Assembly: GCF_003182355.1 (NCBI RefSeq)
Contig: NZ_QGTW01000020.1
Coordinates: 1-64,000 of the forward strand
DNA: 64,000 bases
DNA from: Cytobacillus oceanisediminis
Lineage (GTDB): Bacteria; Bacillota; Bacilli; Bacillales; Cytobacillaceae
Direction of reading: 5' to 3'
The position numbers and the translations under genes are program-made. Positions 7,619 to 15,401 of this stretch are shown here, in pieces. Position 1 is the stretch's first letter. Each line of letters begins with the position of its first letter. The notes below the pieces were generated by a model. The model searched no databases and had not been told where the DNA came from. It was given only the letters and a program-made list of their open reading frames with translations.

Positions 7619-7646
7619 CCTCTCCGGGAATCGGGGAGGTTTTTTT
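7619..7646 (+). terminator. Leader terminator (attenuator) overlapping the ABC-F translation start
   Basis: CCTCTCC (7619-7625) pairs with GGGGAGG (7633-7639), followed by seven T that run straight into ATG 7647. The 3' arm of the hairpin is also the ribosome binding site, so the hairpin would both stop transcription and mask translation. Confidence 0.8.
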
Positions 7647-9419
7647 ATGGGTAAAAATAAACAATTAAGCAGCAAGCAGCAAAATAGAAACATGCCGGTT
7701 CTTAAGGCTAGAGAGATACAAAAATCGTTTGCGGATAAAATGGTTTTTTCCAATCTTCAATTTGATATCTTCCAACAAGATCGAATCGGCCTTGTTGGTT
7801 TGAATGGAACTGGGAAAACTACTTTGGCTAATATTTTATTCGGAAGCACTCTAGCGGATACAGGGATAATCGAGCGGATGAAGGAGCCGTTCAGGATTGG
7901 ATATCTTCATCAGGCAGCGGATTATTCTGTCAGTGATTTTCAGGAATTAAACCATAGATTTGATGAAGAAATACTCCATCAGGCGAGTAAATTGGGATTG
8001 GCAAATATTCAGGAGTGGAAGCAAGAAAGGCTGAGGTCATTAAGCGGCGGGGAAAGACTAAAGCTGTCTCTTGCGAAGGTTTGGTCTTCCAAACCGGATA
8101 TGTTAATTTTGGATGAGCCGACCAACCACCTGGATTTAAAGGGGATAGAATGGCTTATTAACGAAATCAGCAAATTCAGCGGGCCTGTTCTGATGATTTC
8201 CCATGACCGCCATTTTCTTGATGAGGCAGCTCAGAAAATCTTTGAACTGCAGAATGGCAATCTTTCGATCTATATTGGGAATTACAGTTCATACCGGGAA
8301 CAAAAAGAAAAAAACTATGAAGCTCAGCTCCATCAATATAACGTACAGAAAAGGGATATCCAGCGGATTGAAAACCAAATGGCCAATTTGAAAAAATGGT
8401 CAGAAAAAGCCCACCGGGAATCCACTAAAGGAGGCAGTCCTTCTGAAAATAGACAAATGGGCTTTAAAGAATATCACCGGGTGAAAGCAAAAAAGATGGA
8501 TCAGCAGGTCAAGTCTAAAATGAAGAGACTTCAGCAGGAGCTGGAAAAAAATAAGGTCGAAAAACCGGATGAAGAGGCTAGGGTTCATTTTCAGTTTGAT
8601 CCTTCTGGAAAAAGAGGGAAGAGAATTATTGAAGCCAAAGACCTTTCAAAGATATTCGCTGACAGGGTTCTCTTTACAGAAAGCCATTTTTATATAAAAC
8701 ACGGTGAAAAAATCGGCATTCTTGGAGGAAATGGGGCAGGAAAGACTTCTTTTATCCGTATGCTGCTAAATGAAATACCTGCATCTGGCGGAGAGCTGTG
8801 GAAAAGCGCCTCCTTAAAGATTGCCTATTTAAGCCAGGATGTCAGCGACCTGCCGTTAGAAAAAAATGCGATAGAAGCACTTAGTCTCACAGATCGGGAA
8901 ACCATATTCAGGGCAAGGACACTTTTAGCAAATCTCGGATTGAAAGAAGCGAAGTTAAATCAGCCGATTAAGCATCTAAGCATGGGGGAGCGAATAAGAA
9001 TTAAGCTCACAGATATGCTTTTGAAAGAATATGATGTGCTCATTTTAGATGAACCGACGAATCATTTGGATTTGCCAAGCAGGGAACAGTTTGAGAAAAC
9101 GCTTAAAGATTTTACAGGCACGCTTATCATCATTTCGCATGATTTATATTTTTTGGAACAGCTAAGCAATAGATTGCTTGTCTTTGAAAAAAACAAAATA
9201 ATCAGGTATGAAATGGGGCTAAAAGAATTTCGCGCAAATTCAAAGAAATCTCAATCGGGAAATAATACAGATGCCAGGAAACAACAAATCATGGTCATCG
9301 ATAATCGAATCACCGCCATTTTAGGAGAGCTGAGTTCCCTTTCACCAGAGGACAGAAAATATGCTGAATTGGATCAAGAGTTCAAGGAATTATTAAAAGA
9401 TAAGAAAAAACTGCTGTAA
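7647..9419 (+). CDS. ABC-F family ribosomal protection-type ATPase (Vga/VmlR/Msr-like)
   Basis: The 590-aa protein has two ATP-binding domains and no membrane segments. Domain 1: Walker A GLNGTGKTT, signature LSGGERLKLSLAK, Walker B LILDEPTNHLD. Domain 2: Walker A GGNGAGKTS, signature LSMGERIRIKLTD, Walker B again LILDEPTNHLD. Between them is a long charged linker, followed by a basic C-terminal extension. This is the ABC-F plan; members bind the ribosomal E site and some displace lincosamides, pleuromutilins or streptogramins. ATG 7647 follows GGGGAGG; an upstream in-frame ATG at 7590 lies inside the leader hairpins. Leader attenuation supports a resistance role, but the drug range cannot be read from sequence. 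Confidence 0.85.
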   Translation: MGKNKQLSSKQQNRNMPVLKAREIQKSFADKMVFSNLQFDIFQQDRIGLVGLNGTGKTTLANILFGSTLADTGIIERMKEPFRIGYLHQAADYSVSDFQELNHRFDEEILHQASKLGLANIQEWKQERLRSLSGGERLKLSLAKVWSSKPDMLILDEPTNHLDLKGIEWLINEISKFSGPVLMISHDRHFLDEAAQKIFELQNGNLSIYIGNYSSYREQKEKNYEAQLHQYNVQKRDIQRIENQMANLKKWSEKAHRESTKGGSPSENRQMGFKEYHRVKAKKMDQQVKSKMKRLQQELEKNKVEKPDEEARVHFQFDPSGKRGKRIIEAKDLSKIFADRVLFTESHFYIKHGEKIGILGGNGAGKTSFIRMLLNEIPASGGELWKSASLKIAYLSQDVSDLPLEKNAIEALSLTDRETIFRARTLLANLGLKEAKLNQPIKHLSMGERIRIKLTDMLLKEYDVLILDEPTNHLDLPSREQFEKTLKDFTGTLIIISHDLYFLEQLSNRLLVFEKNKIIRYEMGLKEFRANSKKSQSGNNTDARKQQIMVIDNRITAILGELSSLSPEDRKYAELDQEFKELLKDKKKLL

Positions 9420-9425
9420 TAAGAA

Positions 9426-9464
9426 AAAGGCAGACCCAAATGAAGCTGGGCCTGCCTTTTTTCA
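9426..9464 (+). terminator. Terminator after the ABC-F gene
   Basis: AGGCAG(A)CCCA / TGGG(C)CTGCCT stem followed by TTTTTT. Confidence 0.85.
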
Positions 9465-9529
9465 ATAAAATTATTTTCAATACAGCCCTTATTGTTTCTT
9501 TGCATCAATTATCCAAAACTTTACATTAG

Positions 9530-9842
9530 CTATCTTTCGTGTGTTTCGTTTCCGTAATCATCGGTTGCCATCACTTCAATTGCTACACCAGGCGCATTTA
9601 CATTCAATGTTGCTGTGTAGAGCCGACATAATGGCCTGGAGATTCTTCCATCATTGGAAAGATCAACAGCGTTTTTCAGCTGTGCACAGTATTCATTAAT
9701 GGCATTCTGATGGCAAAAACACCTGTTACTCCTGGTTCGCTGTCAAATTCAATTTTTAAAGATTCGCCATTCTTAATCTCTTTGTGTTGCGTTGGGAGAA
9801 GATCTTTGATGATTGTTCCAAAAAAAGGAAACCCCTTCAAAC
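9530..9842 (-). pseudogene. Decayed C-terminal part of a secreted protein gene
   Basis: On the minus strand one frame reads ...LLPTQHKEIKNGESLKIEF, then SEPGVTGVFAIRMPLMN, and stops; the next stretch continues in another frame as INEYCAQLKNAVDLSNDG and then YTATLNVNAPGVAIEVMA before TAG at 9530-9532. Such beta-rich segments occur in the C-terminal regions of large Bacillus secreted proteases. At least one frameshift, and probably deletions, are needed to join the pieces. No start or signal peptide remains. The parent family is a guess. Confidence 0.5.
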
Positions 9843-10334
9843 TATAATAGACCGTCTCTGGAAGAAAAGGACCATTTAAAAAGTACTGAAGTAAATGATG
9901 AAAATGGTTGGAAAAAATAAGGAAAAGGAGGGAGGCAGTATTTTTCTGGAATGGTAAAATAAATAAAAAGAAGGGTAATCCAGGCAGATAAGCCAATCTT
10001 CCTGCTTTGGAGAAAAAACCATTTATATTCCAAAATATGGGTGTTTAGCGGTGTGAGGTTCACAGTTTTTTTCATTTTAGATGACATTTGGAATGTTACA
10101 GACCTATTATCACTATTGTGTATTTAGACAAATTTGAAGCAGTAGTAACAGATTTAAATTTAGGAAAAGGACAAATGGTTACTTTTTTCCTTTATATTCA
10201 TATGTACAATATGGGAGAGCTGCTTCATTTTTGTCTGAGAAAATATAAACTAAGAGCTTCTTCTTAAAAAGCAGCGAAATAGTGTTTCTTTTTTTCATCT
10301 GATTCGTCTAATAATATGCGAGGGGGCGCCACAA
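9843..10334. other. Intergenic stretch without a recognised gene
   Basis: About 490 nt, AT-rich. I found no ORF with a convincing ribosome binding site on either strand; it may hold more of the decayed gene next to it. A possible ECF promoter for the sigma gene could lie near 10275-10312 (GAAA ... CGTC) but the spacing is poor. Confidence 0.4.
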
Positions 10335-10871
10335 ATGGAGAAAATATCTGCTGAAGCATTTGAAGACATGTACAACGAATATAGCGACCGAATTTATGGG
10401 TACATTTTTCTTTTCGTAAACGATAAAGAGGTTGCAGAAGATTTAACCCAGGACACATTTATTAAAGCCTATAAATATATGAGTCAATTTAATGGGGAAT
10501 CTCAAATCTTTACGTGGCTTGTACGGATATCTAGAAATGTTGCCATTGATTATTTGCGAAAGAAAAACAGGTTTAGATTTTTTTCCATTGAGAAATTACA
10601 ATTGCCTTCTGATGATGATACTCCCACGGAAATTATTATTAAGGGAGAAAAAGTAACGCTCTTATATGAAGCGATCCGTCATTTGAAATTAAGCTATCAA
10701 GAAGTGCTGATTTTAAGAAAAATAAAGGAGTTTTCCATTAAGGAAACGGCCGAAATTTTGAATTGGAATGAGAATAAAGTAAAGATCACCACTTCCAGGG
10801 CACTCGCAGCGCTAAAAAAAGAACTGGAGAAAAGGGGGGAGATCCATGAAGAACTCATCCGGATTCGATAA
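10335..10871 (+). CDS. ECF-type RNA polymerase sigma factor
   Basis: The 178-aa protein has region 2 (YNEYSDRIYGYIF ... DLTQDTFIKAY at about residues 14-50, then TWLVRISRNVAIDYLRKK) and region 4 with a helix-turn-helix (LSYQEVLILRKI ... KETAEILNWNENKVKIT) and no region 3, the ECF architecture. GAGGGGG lies about 9 nt before ATG 10335. The gene overlaps the next one by 26 nt, which encodes its likely membrane-bound anti-sigma factor. The target genes are unknown. It could resemble B. subtilis SigV/YlaC-type factors, but I cannot place the subgroup. Confidence 0.88.
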   Translation: MEKISAEAFEDMYNEYSDRIYGYIFLFVNDKEVAEDLTQDTFIKAYKYMSQFNGESQIFTWLVRISRNVAIDYLRKKNRFRFFSIEKLQLPSDDDTPTEIIIKGEKVTLLYEAIRHLKLSYQEVLILRKIKEFSIKETAEILNWNENKVKITTSRALAALKKELEKRGEIHEELIRIR

Positions 10872-11460
10872 TTCCTTCCGTGAATTAAACCGGATTCCAC
10901 GCCCGCAAAAACAAAAACAGGAGAGCTTTCGGAAAATAATCAATGAAATAGAACGGAAACCGGCTTTGGAAAGAAACATTTTCCCTCGCTTTCTAACTGC
11001 TGCCGCTGCATTGGCTGCCTGTTTGCTTTTCGCATTCCTCATTTATTCTGAGGATTATATGAACCGCGGCAGCAATGGGGCAGACATGATTGAAATAGGC
11101 AATAGTATTATTACCCAGACAGCAATTTCTTTATCGGAATCGGAGAAGACATTTTCGGCAGAACCGAATTATTCAGCCAAATCAGCGATCGTACAAGATG
11201 AAAAATGGGAAAAAGCAGCCAGAAATGCTATTGATTCTGCACAGCCCGCAGATGTAGTTTTCTCATCTGAACCGCTTTATGATGTACAAATCATGTTAAA
11301 AGGCAAAGAGCCGATCAAGCTTAAAATCTGGGTTGAGCAAGGCAAAGTATTTTTCAGCCCAACAGCTAGCGAAGAAGTGTACAAAGTTTCCACTGAAGAA
11401 AGCGCCCTTTTCCTGGAATACTTAAAAGCAATATCTGAAAGCATTCAAAAGACTCCTTAA
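10846..11460 (+). CDS. Probable anti-sigma factor, single-pass membrane protein
   Basis: The 204-aa product has a cytoplasmic N-terminal part of about 45 residues, one transmembrane helix (FLTAAAALAACLLFAFLIYS) and an extracytoplasmic domain of about 130 residues. It lacks the HxxxCxxC zinc motif of ZAS-type anti-sigma factors, so the assignment rests on its topology and its 26-nt overlap with the ECF sigma gene. AGGGGGGAGATCC gives a strong ribosome binding site inside the sigma gene. Its stop codon sits one base before the remains of a sugar permease gene, an abrupt junction. Confidence 0.7.
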   Translation: MKNSSGFDNSFRELNRIPRPQKQKQESFRKIINEIERKPALERNIFPRFLTAAAALAACLLFAFLIYSEDYMNRGSNGADMIEIGNSIITQTAISLSESEKTFSAEPNYSAKSAIVQDEKWEKAARNAIDSAQPADVVFSSEPLYDVQIMLKGKEPIKLKIWVEQGKVFFSPTASEEVYKVSTEESALFLEYLKAISESIQKTP

Positions 11461-11461
11461 A

Positions 11462-11683
11462 CTGGCATGGAATGACCTGCTCGGACCATTATTGTATTTA
11501 AATGATGAAAGCTTATACACCCTGCAAATCGGTCTTCAAACTTTCAAAGGTACAGTACAGACACAATGGCATTACTTGATGGCCATGTCAGTTATGTTGC
11601 TGCTTCCTGTAGTGCTGTTATTCTTTTTCTTCCAAAAGCACTTTATTGAAGGTTCGAACATAGCATCAGGTACCAAGGGTTAA
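11462..11683 (+). pseudogene. C-terminal fragment of a CUT1-type sugar ABC permease
   Basis: Starting at 11462 the frame reads LAWNDLLGPLLYLNDESLY, then ...TVQTQWHYLMAMSVM, LLLPVVLLFFFFQKHFIEG. This is the well-conserved end of MalG/LacG-type permeases (last loop and last transmembrane helix). Only about 73 residues remain, with no start codon or ribosome binding site. The fragment begins immediately after the stop of the anti-sigma gene, so a deletion or insertion has joined the two. A shared terminator follows. Confidence 0.75.
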
Positions 11684-11684
11684 A

Positions 11685-11720
11685 AAATCGGCTAAGCTGC
11701 TGCTTAGCCGATTTTTTTAT
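11685..11720. terminator. Bidirectional terminator
   Basis: AAAATCGGCTAAGC / GCTTAGCCGATTTT perfect stem with A-rich and T-rich flanks, between convergent genes. Confidence 0.85.
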
Positions 11721-12460
11721 TGTATTGGACAGTAAGTCCTCCATTCTCCTTGAACGCACACCTTGTGGCGTGGAACATAGCAATAAGCCGTAACAGCATC
11801 TGCATTCAAACCGCTTGCAGACAGCTGGGAAGAGACAGAAGCCTCAGATTCCATATCTGCTGGAGCACAAGAATAACCGCCGCGCCATTCATATTTTGTA
11901 CAGTAGTAGCAGAGTTCGCCTGCTGCTATATTTTGATCAGAAGAGACCTCTAAGTTTTTTGATGCCTCCTCGAGCATCTGTTTCTTTTTCACTTCCACTT
12001 CAGTGAGGTACTCTTGAAACATGCTATTATCGGAAACATCTATTTTGCTTTCCTCACCTTTCCGCAGGTCTTTTACATAGAATGCCTGATCGTCCATAAG
12101 CCTGCTATAGTCAACGAGGCGGGCTTTTAATCCGCTTCCATCGAACTCGTATGAAAAGGATAAAAGGGAGGAGAAATTTACAATTGCATCTTCATTCATG
12201 AAAAACTCTTTTGCATTATATTCCATTTCATATTGGACAGCCCACCCATACTGGGTGCCATTCTCATCAATAAGAGGCTTTGGCTGTACGGGAGCATCCG
12301 TTAGGAAGTAAGATTTAAATTCCTTATACTCATCAGCCTTCTTTACTGCCTTAATGAATTCTTTTTCACTCAAATCTGCAGCACCGCTTTTAGGCTGTGC
12401 AAATACACTTCCAGAGAAAGCTAGTAAAATAGTCAATAGCAAGAAAATATATTTTTTCAA
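11717..12460 (-). CDS. Secreted Cys-containing protein of unknown function
   Basis: The 247-aa product starts with a clear signal peptide (KKYIFLLLTILLAFSGSVFAQ) and ends in a domain with seven cysteines (ELCYYCTKYEW, YSCAP, AYCYVPRHKVCVQGEW, YCPIQ), suggesting disulfides or metal binding outside the cell. I do not recognise the family. TAGGAGGT lies directly against ATG 12466, too close to work well; the in-frame TTG at 12460 has 7 nt spacing and is the likelier start. It is monocistronic and shares the terminator with the permease remnant. Confidence 0.7.
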   Translation of the reverse strand: MKKYIFLLLTILLAFSGSVFAQPKSGAADLSEKEFIKAVKKADEYKEFKSYFLTDAPVQPKPLIDENGTQYGWAVQYEMEYNAKEFFMNEDAIVNFSSLLSFSYEFDGSGLKARLVDYSRLMDDQAFYVKDLRKGEESKIDVSDNSMFQEYLTEVEVKKKQMLEEASKNLEVSSDQNIAAGELCYYCTKYEWRGGYSCAPADMESEASVSSQLSASGLNADAVTAYCYVPRHKVCVQGEWRTYCPIQ

Positions 12461-12466
12461 GTTCAT

Positions 12467-12728
12467 ACCTCCTAAAAGTATCGTCCAATATAAGATTAAC
12501 TTAAATTTCCAATATAAGGAATGGTGCGAAATGATTATATTTATCTAGTATATTATGACTATTCTTATATTTCGAAGGCCAAGAGTATGATCAGCATAAA
12601 GAACGCAAGTGGAATAAAAGAACTGCTGCTAAGGAGGCCGAATAAAACAATAACTCGGTTAAGGAAAAGAAGCGGTATCAAAAAGTGTATTTGAAGCAAG
12701 CCCTTCACTAAAAAATGGATGAAGAACA
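12467..12728. other. Intergenic stretch, possible gene remnant
   Basis: No gene with start and ribosome binding site. Around 12571-12645 one plus frame reads FEGQEYDQHKERKWNKRTAA and then KEAE before TAA, which looks like a protein C-terminus left behind by deletion, but no parent can be named. Confidence 0.3.
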
Positions 12729-12760
12729 TTAAAACGGCCATTTGGATATCAAATGGCCGT
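12729..12760 (-). terminator. Terminator of the thiamine-transport operon
   Basis: ACGGCCATTT / AAATGGCCGT hairpin followed on the minus strand by TTTTAATG; lies 54 nt past the stop of the TatD-like gene. Confidence 0.65.
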
Positions 12761-12813
12761 CTAGTCCAAAAATAAGCAGCTTCAAAGTTCCTAATAAAAG
12801 ACGTTTAATAAAA

Positions 12814-13587
12814 TCATATATTATAGAAGCTTCTAGTGTTTTGGTATAGCAGTCTATAAACACTTTCTAATGGCTTCTTCTTTATATCTGCCAAGGTTTT
12901 GATAGCATGATGCATCATCGAAGGATGGGTATGCTGGCCTTTGAACGGCCCTTGAAAGGGCCATGGCCCATCAGTTTCTGCCATCATCTTATCCAGCGGA
13001 TAATTACGGACAAGATCCTGAATTTCCTTTTCATAGACGATATCTGGAGTAAAGGATATGAAATACCCGTTGGAAATTAGCCTGCTGACAGTTGCATGGT
13101 CACCCTTAAACCAATGAAAGTGGGCCTTATGGACAGAATGCTTTTCCAATAGATTGCATACAATCGGTGCATCATCATATACAGCATGAAGGGCAATGGG
13201 CTTTTCCCATCTTTTAGCCAATTTAATAAATTCTTCGAGAAGAACTATATAACCTTCAATCTGAAAGGCACTGCCAGCTTGCTTTCTCCTTAAATAGTAT
13301 GGCAGCCCGACCTCTCCCACAGCCGTCATTTGATCTTTATGAGCTTCCATCCAGGAAAAGAGTTCTGAAAGCTCCTGATCGTTTGGCAAATCTTGTTCAG
13401 GATGAAAACCATAGGCAGGCTTTATATTAGGGTATTCGTAAGAGAGCCCAAGATTCCGTTTGCAGGACTCTAAATCAAATGAAACCGTAATGACTGATAG
13501 CTGAAAAGAGGAATCTTTAAAGATTTCGGTTATTTCTTCATCGCTATATTTATCAAGATGAATATGGGCATCAATTAATTTATCCAA
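12814..13587 (-). CDS. TatD-family metal-dependent hydrolase in the thiamine-transport operon
   Basis: The protein of about 257 aa has the TatD/amidohydrolase marks: DAHIHLD near the N-terminus, GEVGLPYY, HAVYDDA, HFHW and MAETDGPWP near the C-terminus, which supply the metal-binding His, Glu and Asp residues. TatD proteins include DNases and other phosphoesterases. It is the last gene of a TPP-riboswitch operon, so here it may act on a thiamine-related compound; that is inference. I place the start at TTG 13587, with AGAGGTGA 5 nt upstream and no overlap with the ATPase gene; a longer frame to 13638 would overlap it. Confidence 0.75.
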   Translation of the reverse strand: MDKLIDAHIHLDKYSDEEITEIFKDSSFQLSVITVSFDLESCKRNLGLSYEYPNIKPAYGFHPEQDLPNDQELSELFSWMEAHKDQMTAVGEVGLPYYLRRKQAGSAFQIEGYIVLLEEFIKLAKRWEKPIALHAVYDDAPIVCNLLEKHSVHKAHFHWFKGDHATVSRLISNGYFISFTPDIVYEKEIQDLVRNYPLDKMMAETDGPWPFQGPFKGQHTHPSMMHHAIKTLADIKKKPLESVYRLLYQNTRSFYNI

Positions 13588-13598
13588 AATATTCACCT

Positions 13599-14333
13599 CT
13601 ATTGATTTTTCAAGGCCGTATGTATTTCTTTTTTGCATGCCAGGAATTTTTCATCGAGCAGGAGTTCTCCTTCTCTAGGCCGGGAAAAGGGCACGTTAAA
13701 TTCATGGACTACTTTAGCGGGCTTGCTGCTGAGAATTAGTATACGGTCAGAAAGATATATCGCTTCTTCTATATTATGTGTTACAAATAAGATGGTCGGC
13801 TTATGTTCACTCCATATGTCAAGCAGCCATTTTTGCATATCATGGCGGGTCAGTTCATCCAAAGCAGAAAAAGGTTCATCCAGCAGGATGACTGGCTGCG
13901 GGCTTAAGAGTGCCCGAATAAAAGCAGCCCTTTGCTTCATCCCGCCTGAAAGCTCATGTGGATAGGCATTTTCATAGTCTGTGAGCCCTGCTTTATGAAG
14001 CATTTCCCGGGCTGTCTCAGGATTTGCCTTCCCTTTAAGCTCCTGGCCGAGCAGGACGTTCTGGAGAATCGTTCTCCATGGCATTAAGGAAGGTGTTTGA
14101 GGCATATAGCTGATAGATCCCCGTTTGCCGTTGATTTTCTCTCCGCTCAGCCGAATCGTACCATCATCAGGCAGAAGCAAACCGCCAATCAGGTTAAATA
14201 TAGTGCTTTTCCCGCTTCCGGATGGACCGAGGATCGAGACAAATTCGCCATCGTTTATATGAAAGCTCATATTGCTTAAAACCAGGTTTGACTCAAAGCT
14301 TTTCGTTAAATGCTCAAGGGATAACTGTATCAT
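13599..14333 (-). CDS. thiZ: ABC transporter ATP-binding protein, HMP/thiamine precursor uptake (ThiZ-like)
   Basis: A 244-aa ATPase of the nitrate/sulfonate/taurine type: Walker A GPSGSGKST, Q-loop YMPQTPSLMPW, signature LSGGMKQRAAFIRAL, Walker B VILLDEPFSALDELTR, H-loop VTHNIEEA. It overlaps the permease gene by 4 nt (ATGA), so the two are translationally coupled. In Bacillaceae such a set under a TPP riboswitch imports N-formyl-aminopyrimidine or HMP for thiamine salvage. Confidence 0.85.
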   Translation of the reverse strand: MIQLSLEHLTKSFESNLVLSNMSFHINDGEFVSILGPSGSGKSTIFNLIGGLLLPDDGTIRLSGEKINGKRGSISYMPQTPSLMPWRTILQNVLLGQELKGKANPETAREMLHKAGLTDYENAYPHELSGGMKQRAAFIRALLSPQPVILLDEPFSALDELTRHDMQKWLLDIWSEHKPTILFVTHNIEEAIYLSDRILILSSKPAKVVHEFNVPFSRPREGELLLDEKFLACKKEIHTALKNQ

Positions 14334-15097
14334 TTTTTAACACTCTCCTGTGTTTTCCATTTAACCAGCAATCGCTCTGCCAAAAGAATAGTTCCAAAAA
14401 ACAGCAAGCTAAGCACCATGATGGCAAAGATGGCTACGAATACACGGTCCGTCCGAAACGACGAGGAGGCAAGTGTCATATACACACCAATACCGGCCTT
14501 TGCGCCTAGCCATTCAGATATTACAGCTCCCATTACACTGTAGGTTGCAGAGATTTTCAGGCCGGAAAATAAAGAAGGAAGTGAATATGGAAGTTCCAAT
14601 TTCCAAAACAGCTGTCCTTTACTTGCCCCTGCCATAAGCATATAGTGCTTAAGTTCTCGGGGGGTTTGCCTGAAACCGTCCAAAGCGGCAACAGTAATCG
14701 GGAAAAAGCAAACTAATGTGATGACAATCAGTTTCGGAAGAATGCCGAATCCAAACCACACAACAAGCAAAGGGGCCAGGACAATGATTGGTACATTTTG
14801 CGAAAGGATGAGAAGCGGGTAAATCGACTCCCTTAAAAAAGGCAATAAGTGCAGCAATACGGCTGTAAGCAAGCCGATTCCCGTACCAATCGCAAACCCC
14901 AGTAAAGAAAGCATGACAGTGGATTGAAGATGAAGGCGAAAGCCGTCCCATCCGGTAATTGCTTCCTGAAAAATATCAGTCGGCGGCGGCAGCAGCCATG
15001 CAGGGATTTCAGCCAGCAGGACTGCCAGCTCCCACACAATGAATAAAAGGAGGAGAACCGCAGCCGGTCTCCATCCTTTCATTAGAACATTTTTCAT
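14330..15097 (-). CDS. thiX: ABC transporter permease, HMP/thiamine precursor uptake (ThiX-like)
   Basis: The 255-aa product has about six transmembrane helices and the cytoplasmic EAA-type loop (AGASKGQLFWKLELPYSLPS) that docks the ATPase. It belongs to the BPD_transp_1 family as in SsuC, TauC and ThiX. ATGA overlaps on both sides (with the ATPase and with the thiamine-binding protein gene) show a tight operon. Confidence 0.85.
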   Translation of the reverse strand: MKNVLMKGWRPAAVLLLLFIVWELAVLLAEIPAWLLPPPTDIFQEAITGWDGFRLHLQSTVMLSLLGFAIGTGIGLLTAVLLHLLPFLRESIYPLLILSQNVPIIVLAPLLVVWFGFGILPKLIVITLVCFFPITVAALDGFRQTPRELKHYMLMAGASKGQLFWKLELPYSLPSLFSGLKISATYSVMGAVISEWLGAKAGIGVYMTLASSSFRTDRVFVAIFAIMVLSLLFFGTILLAERLLVKWKTQESVKK

Positions 15098-15387
15098 GGA
15101 CGGTATTTCTCCGTTAAATCATTCATTTCAATTCCAGTTGGCTGATAAAGAATCTTCACCTGTGAGATAACATTCCTGCTTCCTATTTCAATCATTTTGG
15201 TATTCATATCTGCGATGATTTTCAATAAATGCTCCAGATCACCTTCCATCGTGGTTTCCAGGGGATGAACTTCATATTTAACCCCGGATTCCTGTATTAC
15301 GCTGATGGCTTCGTCAACATATGGGATAACATTTTCCCCATTTTTTGTTTTCGGTATGATTTGTATGCTTACAAGTGCGTTTGCCAT
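15094..15387 (-). CDS. Thiamine-binding domain protein (MTH1187/YkoF-like, DUF77)
   Basis: A 97-aa protein (MANALVSIQIIPKTKNGEN..., ...YEVHPLETTMEGDLEHLLKI) of the DUF77 family; relatives such as YkoF bind thiamine or its pyrimidine part in solution. It lies between the binding-protein and permease genes of the operon and overlaps the permease by 4 nt. It may act as a cytoplasmic ligand carrier or sensor; only the fold and ligand class are supported by family knowledge. Confidence 0.82.
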   Translation of the reverse strand: MANALVSIQIIPKTKNGENVIPYVDEAISVIQESGVKYEVHPLETTMEGDLEHLLKIIADMNTKMIEIGSRNVISQVKILYQPTGIEMNDLTEKYRP

Positions 15388-15401
15388 TTCATTAACTCTC
15401 C

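Larger units (their letters stand above)
7387..7646 (+). promoter_or_regulatory. Attenuator leader with uORF upstream of an ABC-F gene
   Basis: The leader contains a three-codon ORF (ATG AAG TTC TAA, 7416-7427) with GGGTGA 9 nt upstream. GGGTGATTTA (7401-7410) can pair with TAATCACCCC near 7502-7511, which would hide that ribosome binding site. A second hairpin (GCACCAT / ATGGGTGC, about 7591-7613) and a terminator (7619-7646) follow. This is the layout of ribosome-mediated attenuators known for vmlR-type and other ABC-F resistance genes: drug-stalled ribosomes on the uORF would favour read-through. The pairing scheme is my inference. Confidence 0.65.
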
